A stretch of 64,000 bases of DNA from Bacteroidales bacterium (GTDB lineage Bacteria > Bacteroidota > Bacteroidia > Bacteroidales > UBA932), in NCBI GenBank assembly GCA_024398125.1, contig JAKSJO010000006.1, positions 29,102 to 93,101 on the forward strand. Reading direction: 5' to 3'. Position 1 is the stretch's first letter, and each line of letters begins with the position of its first letter. The notes beneath the pieces are model-generated. The model searched no databases. It saw nothing but the letters and a program-made list of their open reading frames with translations, and was not told the DNA's origin. This document shows positions 43,601-50,722 of the stretch, piece after piece. Position numbers and translations under genes: made by a program.

Positions 43601-43696
43601 CTGGTTCCATGCATAGATGCCGAAGGCGGACACTATGAGGAACACGACCGCAACAAGCCATCTGCGGCGCAGTATCAACTCAAAAAACTTCTCCAT
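40595..43696 (-). CDS. czcA: Heavy-metal-efflux RND pump (CzcA/CusA family)
   Basis: The 1033-aa proton-driven antiporter has 12 membrane helices and two large periplasmic loops. The N-terminal helix region reads LILRRRWLVAVVFLIVSAFG, and the porter signature is SIDAYPDIADVTVQV. The HME-RND motif in helix 4, DFGILVDGAIVMMETI, keeps the two Asp and the Glu used for proton coupling, which in CzcA goes with divalent cations (Zn, Co, Cd, Ni). The CusA-type methionine triad could not be confirmed. The pocket region IDMVMDQMAGSHSDLAVKV is Met-richer than in CzcA, so Cu/Ag cannot be excluded. Adaptor gene is 3 nt upstream. Confidence 0.94.
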   Translation of the reverse strand: MEKFFELILRRRWLVAVVFLIVSAFGIYAWNQLSIDAYPDIADVTVQVVTQVPGLAAEEMEQQVTIPLERALNGIPSLEMMRSNNTFGISTIMLVFKDGTEDYWARQRVRECIGDVDLPYDAVPELNPLTSPTGEVFRYILVSENHSLRELTDINKWEVIPRLKQISGVADVSNYGGITTQFQLELDPDMLQKYGVSLAEVEESIELNNSNAGGSMLTRGDQSYVVRGEGLIADLSDMGNIVVKNESSAPVLLSDLGTLRYGNLERKGILGFLNDDYDYKDGVEGIVQILRYQNPSEVLEKIHEAVDDMNSDVLPSGVKIYPFLDRTDLVNTTLHTVAHTLLFGMLLVIAVLLIFLRSPRSALLVAITIPISLLVAFIMMKLTGIPANLLSLGAIDFGILVDGAIVMMETILKKREDHPELPLAGRDIVDRIAKVAKPIFFSTTIIIVAYMPLFAFERIEKKLFTPMAFTVGYALAGALAVALILIPGMGYALYKKPQKVFRNRFIETLTEKYKTVTENSISNSRYVFTSIPVILAIVAGLVVAVGKDFLPTLDEGGIWIQVQTPPGISLERSAVMADALRDKLKEFPEVSYVMTQVGRDDEGTEAFSPSHIECGVGLKPYKQWKRGRTKENLVADMSDAIAEMPGYKVGFSQPIIDMVMDQMAGSHSDLAVKVYGEDLTETRHLAEKVLAVVRSIDGAADCVIDQEPPLPQLRIKVDRDKVAQYGVNVSDVADLIEVAIGGKAVSQVFIGSKVYDITCRFKEEVRDTPESIGALMVTSSNGISIPLSSVATIETALGASSIAREMNKRHLTIRLNLRGRDLSSFLADAQQQIDQLVSYDHTRNQIRWDGQFENQNRAYKRLAVIIPFVLAIMFLLLYAAFGQFRQAGLLICMLPLSLIGGLAALTVRGMTFNVSSAVGFIALFGLTIQNGVIMISHINDIRKDGRPLDKAVVSGASHRLRPVLMTAMVAILGLLPASMATGVGSDVQRPLATVIVYGLLFSTVITLFILPTLYYKIEQREENKPKTDNNDEF

Positions 43697-43699
43697 AAC

Positions 43700-44806
43700 C
43701 TACTCGGAAAGATAGATTCCACCCTCTGTGATGACCTTTTCGCCAGCCGCGAGGCCCGACTTGATACTGATGAGCGACTTGTCGTCATTGCTGCTTCCAA
43801 GAACGACTCTCCTTTTCAGGAATGTATCCTCAGATGACTGCACAAAGACGTAATTGAACTGCTCACCCTGGAAAATGGCGGAAGAAGGGACTACCATCAT
43901 ATCCTTTGGCTCCGACATGAAATGCACTGAAACATACATGCCATGCTTGAGCATCCTTGCCGAGTTGTCGCAGGAAAGAATTACCTGAACGGCACGGGTC
44001 TCTTCATCAACAACGTTTCCGACATTGAGCACCTTCGCCCTGATAGGGGTATCCTGATCCGAATCGATAAAGACCTCTGCCTCTGCGTCATTTGTGACAC
44101 TGCCGATATAGTGTTCTTTTACAAGAGCTGTCACCCACATACTTCCAAGGTCGGCGATTGTCACCGGAGACTCATCATCAGCCTTCACATACTGCCCTAC
44201 CGTGAGATCTGCAGCTACTACTTCTCCTGGAATAGGAGCCATAATGGATACAGGCTGGCCAACCCTGGCCTTCGTGAAATCCACATTGTATATCTTGAGG
44301 GTTGCTTCTGCCGACTCAAGGTCGCGCTGGGCGATCTCCATCTCTGTGAAGCTCTCCTCGATCTCTCTTTTGGAAATGACCTCATTCTCGTATAGTGACT
44401 GCTTTCTATTATAGTCAGCTTTTACCTTGTCTGCGGTCCTCTGGGCCTGGAAATACTCCTTAACAAGTTCATTGAACTCAGGTGAATAGAGTTCGAAAAG
44501 AGCCTGGCCCGGTCGTACCTTCTGGCCGATACGGACAAAAGATCTGGTTATGCGGCCGTCAAAAGGTATTACAACCTCTGCATAGGCTCCATTTTCGGCA
44601 CGGGCTGTACCCACTGTCCTGAATTCACTCGAGAATGGAACCGGTGCGACTTCACTTGTCTTGATATGTGAAAGTATTGGAGATGCACCATTGACGCGAA
44701 CGGTGTCTCCGCTGAAAAAAAGTTGCTGCTGTTCTGTATATTCGCCGTTATTGCCGCACGATACAACGGCGGCAAGTGACAGCATGAAAAGGAAAATGCG
44801 TTTCAT
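43700..44806 (-). CDS. czcB: Periplasmic adaptor lipoprotein of the metal efflux pump (CzcB/CusB)
   Basis: The 368-aa membrane-fusion protein is a lipoprotein (lipobox LAAVVSC, C17). Domains in order are a barrel-sandwich hybrid (GRITRSFVRIGQKVRPGQAL), an alpha-helical hairpin (SPEFNELVKEYFQAQRTADK to SLYENEVISKREIEES), the second lipoyl half (IMAPIPGEVVAADLTVGQYV), a beta-barrel and the membrane-proximal end. It links the RND pump to the TolC channel. No His- or Met-rich metal-binding N-terminus is present. The ATG at 44806 gives a proper lipoprotein signal; the longer frame does not. Confidence 0.93.
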   Translation of the reverse strand: MKRIFLFMLSLAAVVSCGNNGEYTEQQQLFFSGDTVRVNGASPILSHIKTSEVAPVPFSSEFRTVGTARAENGAYAEVVIPFDGRITRSFVRIGQKVRPGQALFELYSPEFNELVKEYFQAQRTADKVKADYNRKQSLYENEVISKREIEESFTEMEIAQRDLESAEATLKIYNVDFTKARVGQPVSIMAPIPGEVVAADLTVGQYVKADDESPVTIADLGSMWVTALVKEHYIGSVTNDAEAEVFIDSDQDTPIRAKVLNVGNVVDEETRAVQVILSCDNSARMLKHGMYVSVHFMSEPKDMMVVPSSAIFQGEQFNYVFVQSSEDTFLKRRVVLGSSNDDKSLISIKSGLAAGEKVITEGGIYLSE

Positions 44807-44929
44807 GTAGAAATGATAATCGGTTTTGGCTGGACTCATGTGGGAATACACGCGGGCCCAGGTGCTGCAAGACTGCAGCATGATCATTAAGTACGATAAT
44901 GGTTGGCGGAGACTGTCCGCCCTGCAAGA

Positions 44930-45262
44930 TCAGGCAGCAATAGATGGCGGAGCACGGAGTCCACCGGCGGTGACAAAAGGAGTCACAAAGCCTGTCTCGA
45001 TGATATCGGTATCGACTTCATCGATCAGCTGACGGCAGTCTTCCGTTGCAACGACAGTTTCCTCAGACAAAGACGTGATGTCCGTGAGAATGTTTATCAG
45101 CTGGATCTGGGCCCCTGTGTGAGTATGGGTCTTCGAACTCCATGGATGGGAGTGGGTTACATTCAGATCCGAATGGGTGTGCACAAACATTGTCGTTGAC
45201 ACGAAGAAAAACGCGTACAACAACAGCAGAAAGAAACCTGATTGTCTGTGAGCCCTGTGCAT
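44930..45262 (-). CDS. Small His-rich exported/membrane protein leading the efflux operon
   Basis: The 110-aa protein begins with a positively charged, hydrophobic signal or anchor (RQSGFFLLLLYAFFFVSTTM), followed by a His-rich stretch of about 30 residues containing HTH, HSHPW and THTHTG. Proteins with this layout occur in front of metal efflux genes in other Bacteroidales. A periplasmic metal sensor or metal buffer role is a reasonable inference. The last 60 residues are acidic with one Cys. It is 123 nt upstream of the adaptor gene on the same strand, and the promoter immediately before it would give a nearly leaderless mRNA. Confidence 0.72.
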   Translation of the reverse strand: MHRAHRQSGFFLLLLYAFFFVSTTMFVHTHSDLNVTHSHPWSSKTHTHTGAQIQLINILTDITSLSEETVVATEDCRQLIDEVDTDIIETGFVTPFVTAGGLRAPPSIAA

Positions 45263-45270
45263 AGAGTTCG

Positions 45271-45278
45271 CAAATATA
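45271..45278 (-). promoter_or_regulatory. -7 promoter element (TATATTTG) for the metal efflux operon
   Basis: Exact match on the minus strand, only 8 nt before the ATG at 45262. Transcription starting the usual few bases downstream would leave a leader of about 0-3 nt. Confidence 0.62.
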
Positions 45279-45355
45279 CGAAATATATCCAGTTATCTAT
45301 GCTACAGATATTTTCATTTTGTCAAGATACAGACCGTCCGGAATCAGAGGTCCGG

Positions 45356-46261
45356 CTACTTGAAAAGGCTTTCGAGCTTGAGGTTGAGCAGATGGGTCTC
45401 GCAGAGCAAGTGGATGAATTCCTTTGCAGAATTCTTCAGGTAGCTGTTCTTCAATATATGGAAGCAACCTTCCATCTCGGCTCCTTCGACATCAAGGGGA
45501 ATGGCGACGGTCTCCTCCTTCGTACGGCAGGATTGGCTGGAAAGGACAGTCACGACCTTTCCAAAGGCAACAAGAGAAAGAAGCGGGGTAACCTCATTCA
45601 TCACGATTCTCGGTTCCAGCTTCACATGATAGCTGTCCAGTATCCTGTCCAGAAGGATACGTGCCTGCATTCCTTCTGCAGGAAGGGCAAGAGTGTATTT
45701 TGAAAGTTCCTGGAGACTGATCTTCTCCTTGTGCGAAAGCGGATGATGACGTGAAACGACGGCACACAGCTTATCCTCGAAAAGGTTGTAAGATTCGATA
45801 TCCGGATACTCGATGGACGTCTTGTATGAAAGGACTACATCAAGAAGCTTTGCTTCTAGCATGCCCATCAGTTCTTCGCACGACTTGTAATAGATGTTGA
45901 AATTGATTCCGGGAAACTGCTGGATGAATTGGTTCAGAGTATCTGAACTGATGATGCGATAAGAATGAGTAATACCAATATTCAGCGTTCCACGTTTCAA
46001 TCCGGCAAGATCATTCAATCTGGTCAGGCAATGTTCCGATGCCTCTATAGTCTTTATCGCCTGGGGAAGCAGTGTTTCACCGGCTTCGGTCAGCGCGACA
46101 TTATGGCTGTCCCTATGAAAGAGCGAAGATCCGAGCTCATCCTCCAACTTCTTGAGACTCTGGGACAAAGCACTCTGGGTGATATACAATTCTCTGGCAG
46201 CCTGCGAGAAATTCAAGGTCTCCGTGACCTTGACGAACGCCTTCAACTGTCTAAGTTCCAT
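45356..46261 (-). CDS. LysR-family transcriptional regulator
   Basis: This 301-aa regulator has the N-terminal winged helix-turn-helix (MELRQLKAFVKVTETLNFSQ, ELYITQSALSQSLKKLEDEL) and a C-terminal two-lobe effector-binding domain beginning near residue 90 (GTLNIGITHSYRI). The segment YKSCEELMGMLEAKLLDVVL matches the CynR/CysL/OxyR-like subgroup. It is divergent from a small-membrane-protein/transporter pair, the usual arrangement for a LysR regulator and its target, so those genes are its likely target. The effector is unknown. Confidence 0.9.
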   Translation of the reverse strand: MELRQLKAFVKVTETLNFSQAARELYITQSALSQSLKKLEDELGSSLFHRDSHNVALTEAGETLLPQAIKTIEASEHCLTRLNDLAGLKRGTLNIGITHSYRIISSDTLNQFIQQFPGINFNIYYKSCEELMGMLEAKLLDVVLSYKTSIEYPDIESYNLFEDKLCAVVSRHHPLSHKEKISLQELSKYTLALPAEGMQARILLDRILDSYHVKLEPRIVMNEVTPLLSLVAFGKVVTVLSSQSCRTKEETVAIPLDVEGAEMEGCFHILKNSYLKNSAKEFIHLLCETHLLNLKLESLFK

Positions 46262-46290
46262 GTAAGATCCATTACTGATTAACCAAAAGA

Positions 46291-46298
46291 CAAAGTTA
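46291..46298 (-). promoter_or_regulatory. -7 promoter element (TAACTTTG) for the LysR gene
   Basis: Exact match on the minus strand with a TTTG at 46320-46323, 21 nt upstream, and 29 nt before the ATG at 46261. Confidence 0.68.
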
Positions 46299-46333
46299 CA
46301 CTCTTTTTAGCAAATGGGACAAAAAGACTATTA

Positions 46334-46346
46334 CTTTTTATAAAAG
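46334..46346. promoter_or_regulatory. Candidate LysR operator (CTTTT-TAT-AAAAG)
   Basis: A 13-bp palindrome lies between the two divergent promoters. It fits the T-N11-A scheme of LysR sites only loosely, and its binding is inferred from position. Confidence 0.3.
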
Positions 46347-46398
46347 CGGCTATAAGAACAAAGAATCGTCAACACTGTTGCATGAATGGAAGACGGGC

Positions 46399-46406
46399 TA
46401 CTTTTG
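46399..46406 (+). promoter_or_regulatory. -7 promoter element (TACTTTTG) for the small protein/transporter unit
   Basis: TAnnTTTG match with TTG 18 nt upstream; it leaves a leader of about 100 nt before the ATG at 46512. Confidence 0.6.
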
Positions 46407-46511
46407 CACTCGTCAAACGGGAACAACCGCAAGACATAAAGTCCATCACTGAAATGGACGCCAGATTCGGAATAGGAACAAAAGTAAAAACAATATTAAA
46501 ACTCTACAATC

Positions 46512-46760
46512 ATGACAACTTCAGCAATGTTCTGGGCTCTTACAGCTATCGTTATTCTTTCATGTGCAGCTTACGCATTCATCAGCAAGGCTATCAAGGC
46601 TTCAAACGGCAGCAAGCTCATCATCGACGGAGACAGCGTCAAGGTCTCTGACGATGAACTCCAGGACTTCATGTTCGAGGTAGAAGAGAAGACTGCTTCA
46701 GAGATCGTAAACGTGAGTTTTGACAACACCGTAGAGGACAACGGTCATGCAGTGGCTTAA
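46512..46760 (+). CDS. Small membrane protein overlapping the transporter gene
   Basis: The 82-aa protein has one N-terminal membrane helix (FWALTAIVILSCAAYAFI) followed by a hydrophilic, acidic tail (KLIIDGDSVKVSDDELQDFM). I do not recognise a family. Its 3' end overlaps the first 14 nt of the transporter gene in another frame, so the two are translationally coupled. It may be a subunit or regulator of the transporter, which lacks the regulatory domains common in its family; that is inference from position only. Confidence 0.7.
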   Translation: MTTSAMFWALTAIVILSCAAYAFISKAIKASNGSKLIIDGDSVKVSDDELQDFMFEVEEKTASEIVNVSFDNTVEDNGHAVA

Positions 46761-47964
46761 CCCTATCATAAATGACACAGCGAACATGGGGCATATCCTG
46801 CTCCTGTACTCGCTTGTCATAGCCCTGGGAGGTATTCTTGGAAAAGTAAAGATCAAGGGCATCGGCTTCGGCGCGACCCTTGTTCTTTTTGTCGGCATCG
46901 TTGCGGGACACTTCGGAATCACCGCTCCCCTGCCGATCATCAACTTCATACAGCATCTTGGCCTTATACTGTTCGTGACATGCATAGGCATCCAGGTCGG
47001 TCCAAACTTCTTCTCGTCATTCAAGAGAGGCGGAACAAGCATGGTGCTCGCATCCATCCTGTTGATCGCTCTCAATATCATCACCGTCCTGGGCATCCAG
47101 ATCATGTTCTTCAGCCAAGATGACATGCCTATGCTCATCGGCATGCTCTGCGGATCGGTCACCAACACCCCGTCACTCGGTGCTGCCCAGGAGGCTCTTG
47201 CCCAGATCGGCTACACCGGAGAGGACATAGCAACCGGCTACGCTTGTGCATATCCATTCGCTGTCATCGGCGCCATCATGTCACTTGTCATATTGAAATA
47301 CATCTGCGGTTCATCCAAGACAAGCTCAGGCAAGACAGTCATAACCGAAGAGATTGCCGTCAAGGCCGTCAAGGAAGCAGTCGCGTCAGGCCGCTTTCCA
47401 CGCAAGGACAACAGTAATGGCGTAATGATAGCGATATTCGTCACAATGATACTTGGAATTTTCCTAGGCAGCATTCCAATTCCTATTCCTGGCTGTCCGG
47501 TGCCTGCGAAACTCGGTCTTGCAGGAGGTCCGCTTGTCGCAGCCATTCTTCTGGGCAGATTCGGTCGCACGCTGCATCTTGACACAAGGGTCTCTGCTTC
47601 GGCAAACCATCTTCTGCGCGACCTTGGCCTCGCACTCTTCTTCGCGAGCGTCGGAATCAAGGCTGGCGATGGTTTCGTTGACGCGGTGGTTCATGGAGAC
47701 GGCCTCCTTTACATGGTCTTCGGATTCATCGTGGCCGTACTCCCGATGCTTATTGTCGGGACCATCTGCAACAAGGTAATGAATTTCAACTACGACCAGA
47801 CCATGGGAATCCTTGCAGGATCATGTACGGCCCCTCATTCACTGGCATTCGCTAATTCGACTGCAGGAAACAACACCCCTGCAACGACTTATTCGATGGT
47901 ATATCCATTCGCAATGTTCCTCAGAATTTTCTCAGCACAGCTACTGGTACTGCTACTAGTATAA
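46747..47964 (+). CDS. Compact AspT/YidE-type transporter lacking RCK_C domains
   Basis: The 405-aa inner-membrane protein has two homologous membrane halves of the AspT/YidE/YbjL family, each with the conserved motif type GSVTNTPSLGAAQEAL (first half, near residue 138) and GSCTAPHSLAFANS (second half, near residue 358). Family members usually have about 550 residues with two RCK_C (TrkA-C) domains between the halves. Here the linker is only about 35 residues (SSKTSSGKTVITEEIAVKAV onward). Substrates of related proteins are amino or organic acids; the one here is unknown. Its regulator is probably the divergent LysR protein. Confidence 0.85.
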   Translation: MQWLNPIINDTANMGHILLLYSLVIALGGILGKVKIKGIGFGATLVLFVGIVAGHFGITAPLPIINFIQHLGLILFVTCIGIQVGPNFFSSFKRGGTSMVLASILLIALNIITVLGIQIMFFSQDDMPMLIGMLCGSVTNTPSLGAAQEALAQIGYTGEDIATGYACAYPFAVIGAIMSLVILKYICGSSKTSSGKTVITEEIAVKAVKEAVASGRFPRKDNSNGVMIAIFVTMILGIFLGSIPIPIPGCPVPAKLGLAGGPLVAAILLGRFGRTLHLDTRVSASANHLLRDLGLALFFASVGIKAGDGFVDAVVHGDGLLYMVFGFIVAVLPMLIVGTICNKVMNFNYDQTMGILAGSCTAPHSLAFANSTAGNNTPATTYSMVYPFAMFLRIFSAQLLVLLLV

Positions 47965-48000
47965 TTATAACAATATTTCCACATAGCAGAAAAGAATGAA

Positions 48001-48035
48001 GGGCAGACAGTTGAAAGTCTGCTCTTCCTTTTTTC
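48001..48035 (+). terminator. Terminator after the AspT-like transporter gene
   Basis: An 8-bp stem with one wobble (GGGCAGAC with GTCTGCTC) is followed by TTCCTTTTTT. Confidence 0.8.
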
Positions 48036-48066
48036 ATCACTATCGGACTATTCAATGCACTTTCGC

Positions 48067-48074
48067 TATCTTTG
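48067..48074 (+). promoter_or_regulatory. -7 promoter element (TATCTTTG) for the ResB/CcsA gene
   Basis: Exact match, 21 nt before the ATG at 48096; it excludes the longer in-frame start at 48072. Confidence 0.68.
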
Positions 48075-48095
48075 TCAAGAACGGATAATAATGAC

Positions 48096-49331
48096 ATGAT
48101 AGATATCAACATATTCGCATACCCTTCTTCAATGAGCCTTGCCGCATTGACGTTATGCGCAATCCTGACGCTGGGATTTTGTTTCCCAAAGTCTAAAGCT
48201 GCAAACTGGATGACCAAGCCATGGATATCGGCAGCTCTGCTGGCCATGCTTGCAGGGTTGTGCGCAGTGGAAGGTACATGGTCGCTTGGACTGTACCATA
48301 GTGCAGGCTTCATCGCAGTTGTACTGATGGCAATCCTGGCAATCGGAACGACGTGCGTCAAGGCTTTCAAGGATGGACGGCCGGCAGCCTTCATACTTGT
48401 CCACAGCGGCATCTTTCTAGTTCTCTTCGGCGGTTTCTTCGGTGCCGCGGACGTCAGGGATGGCCGCATGGCTGTATGGTCCGATGAACAAGCTCCGCCC
48501 GAGCGGCTGGCAATAATGGAGAACGGAAAGTCTTTCCCGCTGCCTTTCGACATAAGGCTTAAGGAGTTCAGGACAGACTTCTACGAGGATGGCATCAGCC
48601 CCAAGCAGTATTCAAGTACCCTGACCATAGACGGAAAAGAATTAATGACCGCGGTGAATCATCCTTGCCGCTACAAAGGATACTGGATCTACCAGTCGGA
48701 CTACGACCATGAATACGGGCGGTACAGCGTGCTGAAAGTCGTACGCGACCCTTGGCTGGGAGTGGTATTCCTCGGCATGATCCTTCTTGCCATTGCGGCA
48801 TTGATGGAGGTGAAAAAGACATGGAAGGGACGATGGGTAATTCCTGTAATCGTAGTTCTCGCGGCTGGATTCACTGCCCTTTCACTGGCCAGGATAAACC
48901 TTGGTACCATGATGCCTGCGCTCAGAAGCCTGTGGTTCATTCCGCACGTCATCATCTATATGCTTGCATATTCAGTGATGGCTGTCGCCCTTGTATTGGG
49001 CCTTATCGCGCTCTTCGGCAGGAAAGGAGCCGAGGACGCCGGACGAAAGATGCTGGCAACAGCCTCTTCCCTGCTTGTCCTTGGAATGCTATGCGGTGCA
49101 ATATGGGCAAAATACGCTTGGGGCCAATACTGGACCTGGGATGGCAAGGAGTGCTGGGCTGCAGCGACTTGGCTTTTGACTTTGCTAGGGACACATATTC
49201 CGAAGAAGAACGCAAGGATACTGGTCGCAACTGCCCTGATTTCCTTTGCCGCCATGCAGATAACCTGGTACGGAGTAAACTATCTTCCTTCCTCGCAATA
49301 CAGTCTGCACACATACAATTCTTCCAGATAA
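48096..49331 (+). CDS. Compact ResB-CcsA fusion for cytochrome c assembly
   Basis: The 411-aa inner-membrane protein joins a ResB-like half and a CcsA-like half, the two parts of system II haem delivery. N-terminal helices with His residues (LYHSAGFIAVVL, FILVHSGIFLVL) lead into a periplasmic ResB segment (VNHPCRYKGYWIYQSDYDH). Next come four helices with the WWD haem-handling motif WGQYWTWDGKECWA near residue 335. The flanking His are in FIPHVIIY and near the C-terminus (YSLHTYN). Standard CcsBA fusions are roughly twice this length, so this is a minimal version. No cytochrome c gene is adjacent. Confidence 0.85.
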   Translation: MIDINIFAYPSSMSLAALTLCAILTLGFCFPKSKAANWMTKPWISAALLAMLAGLCAVEGTWSLGLYHSAGFIAVVLMAILAIGTTCVKAFKDGRPAAFILVHSGIFLVLFGGFFGAADVRDGRMAVWSDEQAPPERLAIMENGKSFPLPFDIRLKEFRTDFYEDGISPKQYSSTLTIDGKELMTAVNHPCRYKGYWIYQSDYDHEYGRYSVLKVVRDPWLGVVFLGMILLAIAALMEVKKTWKGRWVIPVIVVLAAGFTALSLARINLGTMMPALRSLWFIPHVIIYMLAYSVMAVALVLGLIALFGRKGAEDAGRKMLATASSLLVLGMLCGAIWAKYAWGQYWTWDGKECWAAATWLLTLLGTHIPKKNARILVATALISFAAMQITWYGVNYLPSSQYSLHTYNSSR

Positions 49332-49336
49332 CACCT

Positions 49337-49370
49337 ACAGCCCGTTTTTTTTCGGGCTGTTTTTCTTTTT
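49337..49370 (+). terminator. Terminator after the ResB/CcsA gene
   Basis: An 8-bp stem (ACAGCCCG with CGGGCTGT) with a T-only loop of eight bases is followed by TTTTCTTTTTT. Confidence 0.88.
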
Positions 49371-49440
49371 TTCAATGTATCATGCAAGATTATTGCATCT
49401 GTTGCGTTTAATAAGCGTAATGACAAATGAATAATAAACT

Positions 49441-50178
49441 ATGAAACTATCTACTAGATTTTTTGCTGCATCAGCAATAGCATTCAGCGTAGCATCATGC
49501 ACAGCGGGCTACAGTCCAGAACCAAGCTACATAAGCGGCCAGGCTACAGTCACATTCAAGCCAAGCGATGGCAAAAGGTATTACATGGAAGTCGGCGAGC
49601 AGCTTGCATTCTATCCTCTAAACAGCAGTCTCGCGGATTATCCGTTCTCCCAGAAAGTCGAGAAACGTGCGATGATAAGTTATCTTTTGGATGAGAATGC
49701 CGAGCCTGAGAGCACTTCTGAGTACAAGAATATCTATGGTGTATATCTCCAGCACATCGACACAATCAAGATCAAGCAGCCGCTCGTGTATGATGTGAAC
49801 AAGGAAGGAGAATATGGTCATGACCCACTGGGACTTTATCTTGACAACTCCGTATTCCCTACCACTCTCATAGAGGATGGATACCTGAATCTTGTATTCA
49901 GCATTAACTACGGATCAATCAAGCTCGATGAGCCTCTTCACGACATTAACCTTCTTATCGGAGTAAACCCGGACGACCCGTATGAGGTAGAGGTAAGACA
50001 TAACGCAAATGGAGACACCGGCAAGACAAACAGCCAGCACGGCATCTGCAACTTCCCTCTCAAGGCCCTCCCTGACACAGAAGGAAAGACCGTAAAGCTT
50101 ACCCTGAAGTGGTTCAGCAGCGTGACCGGCAAGACCGAGTCCGTACAGTTCGACTATTGTTCAAGAACAGACTGGTAG
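49441..50178 (+). CDS. NigD-like lipoprotein
   Basis: The 245-aa lipoprotein has its lipobox ending at C20 (AFSVASC). It follows the NigD pattern: an N-terminal OB-like domain from ATVTFKPSDGKRYYMEVGEQ, and a C-terminal beta-sandwich with the diagnostic phrase EVRHNANGDT and closing KLTLKWFSSVTGK. NigD proteins sit in mucin- and bacteriocin-associated loci of Bacteroidales but have no known biochemical activity. Its stop codon is 1 nt before the sigma factor's TTG, so all three genes here form one unit. I found no clear -7 element in the 70 nt before it. Confidence 0.82.
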   Translation: MKLSTRFFAASAIAFSVASCTAGYSPEPSYISGQATVTFKPSDGKRYYMEVGEQLAFYPLNSSLADYPFSQKVEKRAMISYLLDENAEPESTSEYKNIYGVYLQHIDTIKIKQPLVYDVNKEGEYGHDPLGLYLDNSVFPTTLIEDGYLNLVFSINYGSIKLDEPLHDINLLIGVNPDDPYEVEVRHNANGDTGKTNSQHGICNFPLKALPDTEGKTVKLTLKWFSSVTGKTESVQFDYCSRTDW

Positions 50179-50179
50179 A

Positions 50180-50722
50180 TTGAAGAAAAAAGGTGACATA
50201 CAGAATGCCCAGAAATGGGACAGTTCGTCAAGGAGACTGCTGTACGAGCAGACCGTCCGCTATGCAGCCGCGGTCTGTTCCAGATACATCTCAGGCGACG
50301 AGGACGTCAAGGATGTCCTCCAGGAAACATATGTCACCATTTTTTCAAAATTGGACGAATCCAGTTTCAAGAACAAGGATGCACTGCTTTCCTGGATAGG
50401 CAGGATCGCCATGTCCAAGTCCATTGACCACCTGCGACGGCAAAAGAAGGAATTGATCGCTTTTCCCGGGGATCTTCCTGATGACCTGCCTGATGAAGAA
50501 CCTGACGTGTCCAAGGTCTCTCAATCTGAAATCCTGGCAGCGATAAGGTCTCTGCCGGATGGATACAGGACAGTTCTGAACATGTATGTGTTCGAGAGAA
50601 TGAGCCACAAGGAAATCGCAAAGACACTCGGGATAACGGAAGGGACATCAGCATCACAGTTTCACAGAGCCAAGGTGGCACTCGCCGAGGCATTAAAGAA
50701 AAGAAGAGATGAAAAGCAATAA
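50180..50722 (+). CDS. ECF-type RNA polymerase sigma factor, TTG start
   Basis: The 180-aa sigma-70 family protein has region 2 (LLYEQTVRYAAAVCSRYISG to QETYVTIFSKL, then WIGRIAMSKSIDHLRRQ) and region 4 (LPDGYRTVLNMYVFERMSHK, IAKTLGITEGTSASQFHRAK). No ATG or GTG lies upstream of region 2 in this frame after the previous stop codon, so translation most likely begins at TTG 50180. It starts 1 nt after the NigD-like gene and overlaps the next gene by 14 nt, placing it between a lipoprotein and a probable anti-sigma factor. Confidence 0.9.
   Translation: MKKKGDIQNAQKWDSSSRRLLYEQTVRYAAAVCSRYISGDEDVKDVLQETYVTIFSKLDESSFKNKDALLSWIGRIAMSKSIDHLRRQKKELIAFPGDLPDDLPDEEPDVSKVSQSEILAAIRSLPDGYRTVLNMYVFERMSHKEIAKTLGITEGTSASQFHRAKVALAEALKKRRDEKQ

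Noticed and set aside
44807-44929. Two short hairpins between the His-rich gene and the adaptor gene
   Set aside because: A 7-bp stem (44863-44880) and a short GC stem (about 44904-44920) exist, but without T runs; they are too ordinary to call an attenuator.
46382-46651. 89-codon open frame just upstream of the small membrane protein gene
   Set aside because: It starts before the -7 element at 46399 and overlaps most of the 82-aa gene in another frame; its composition is not protein-like.
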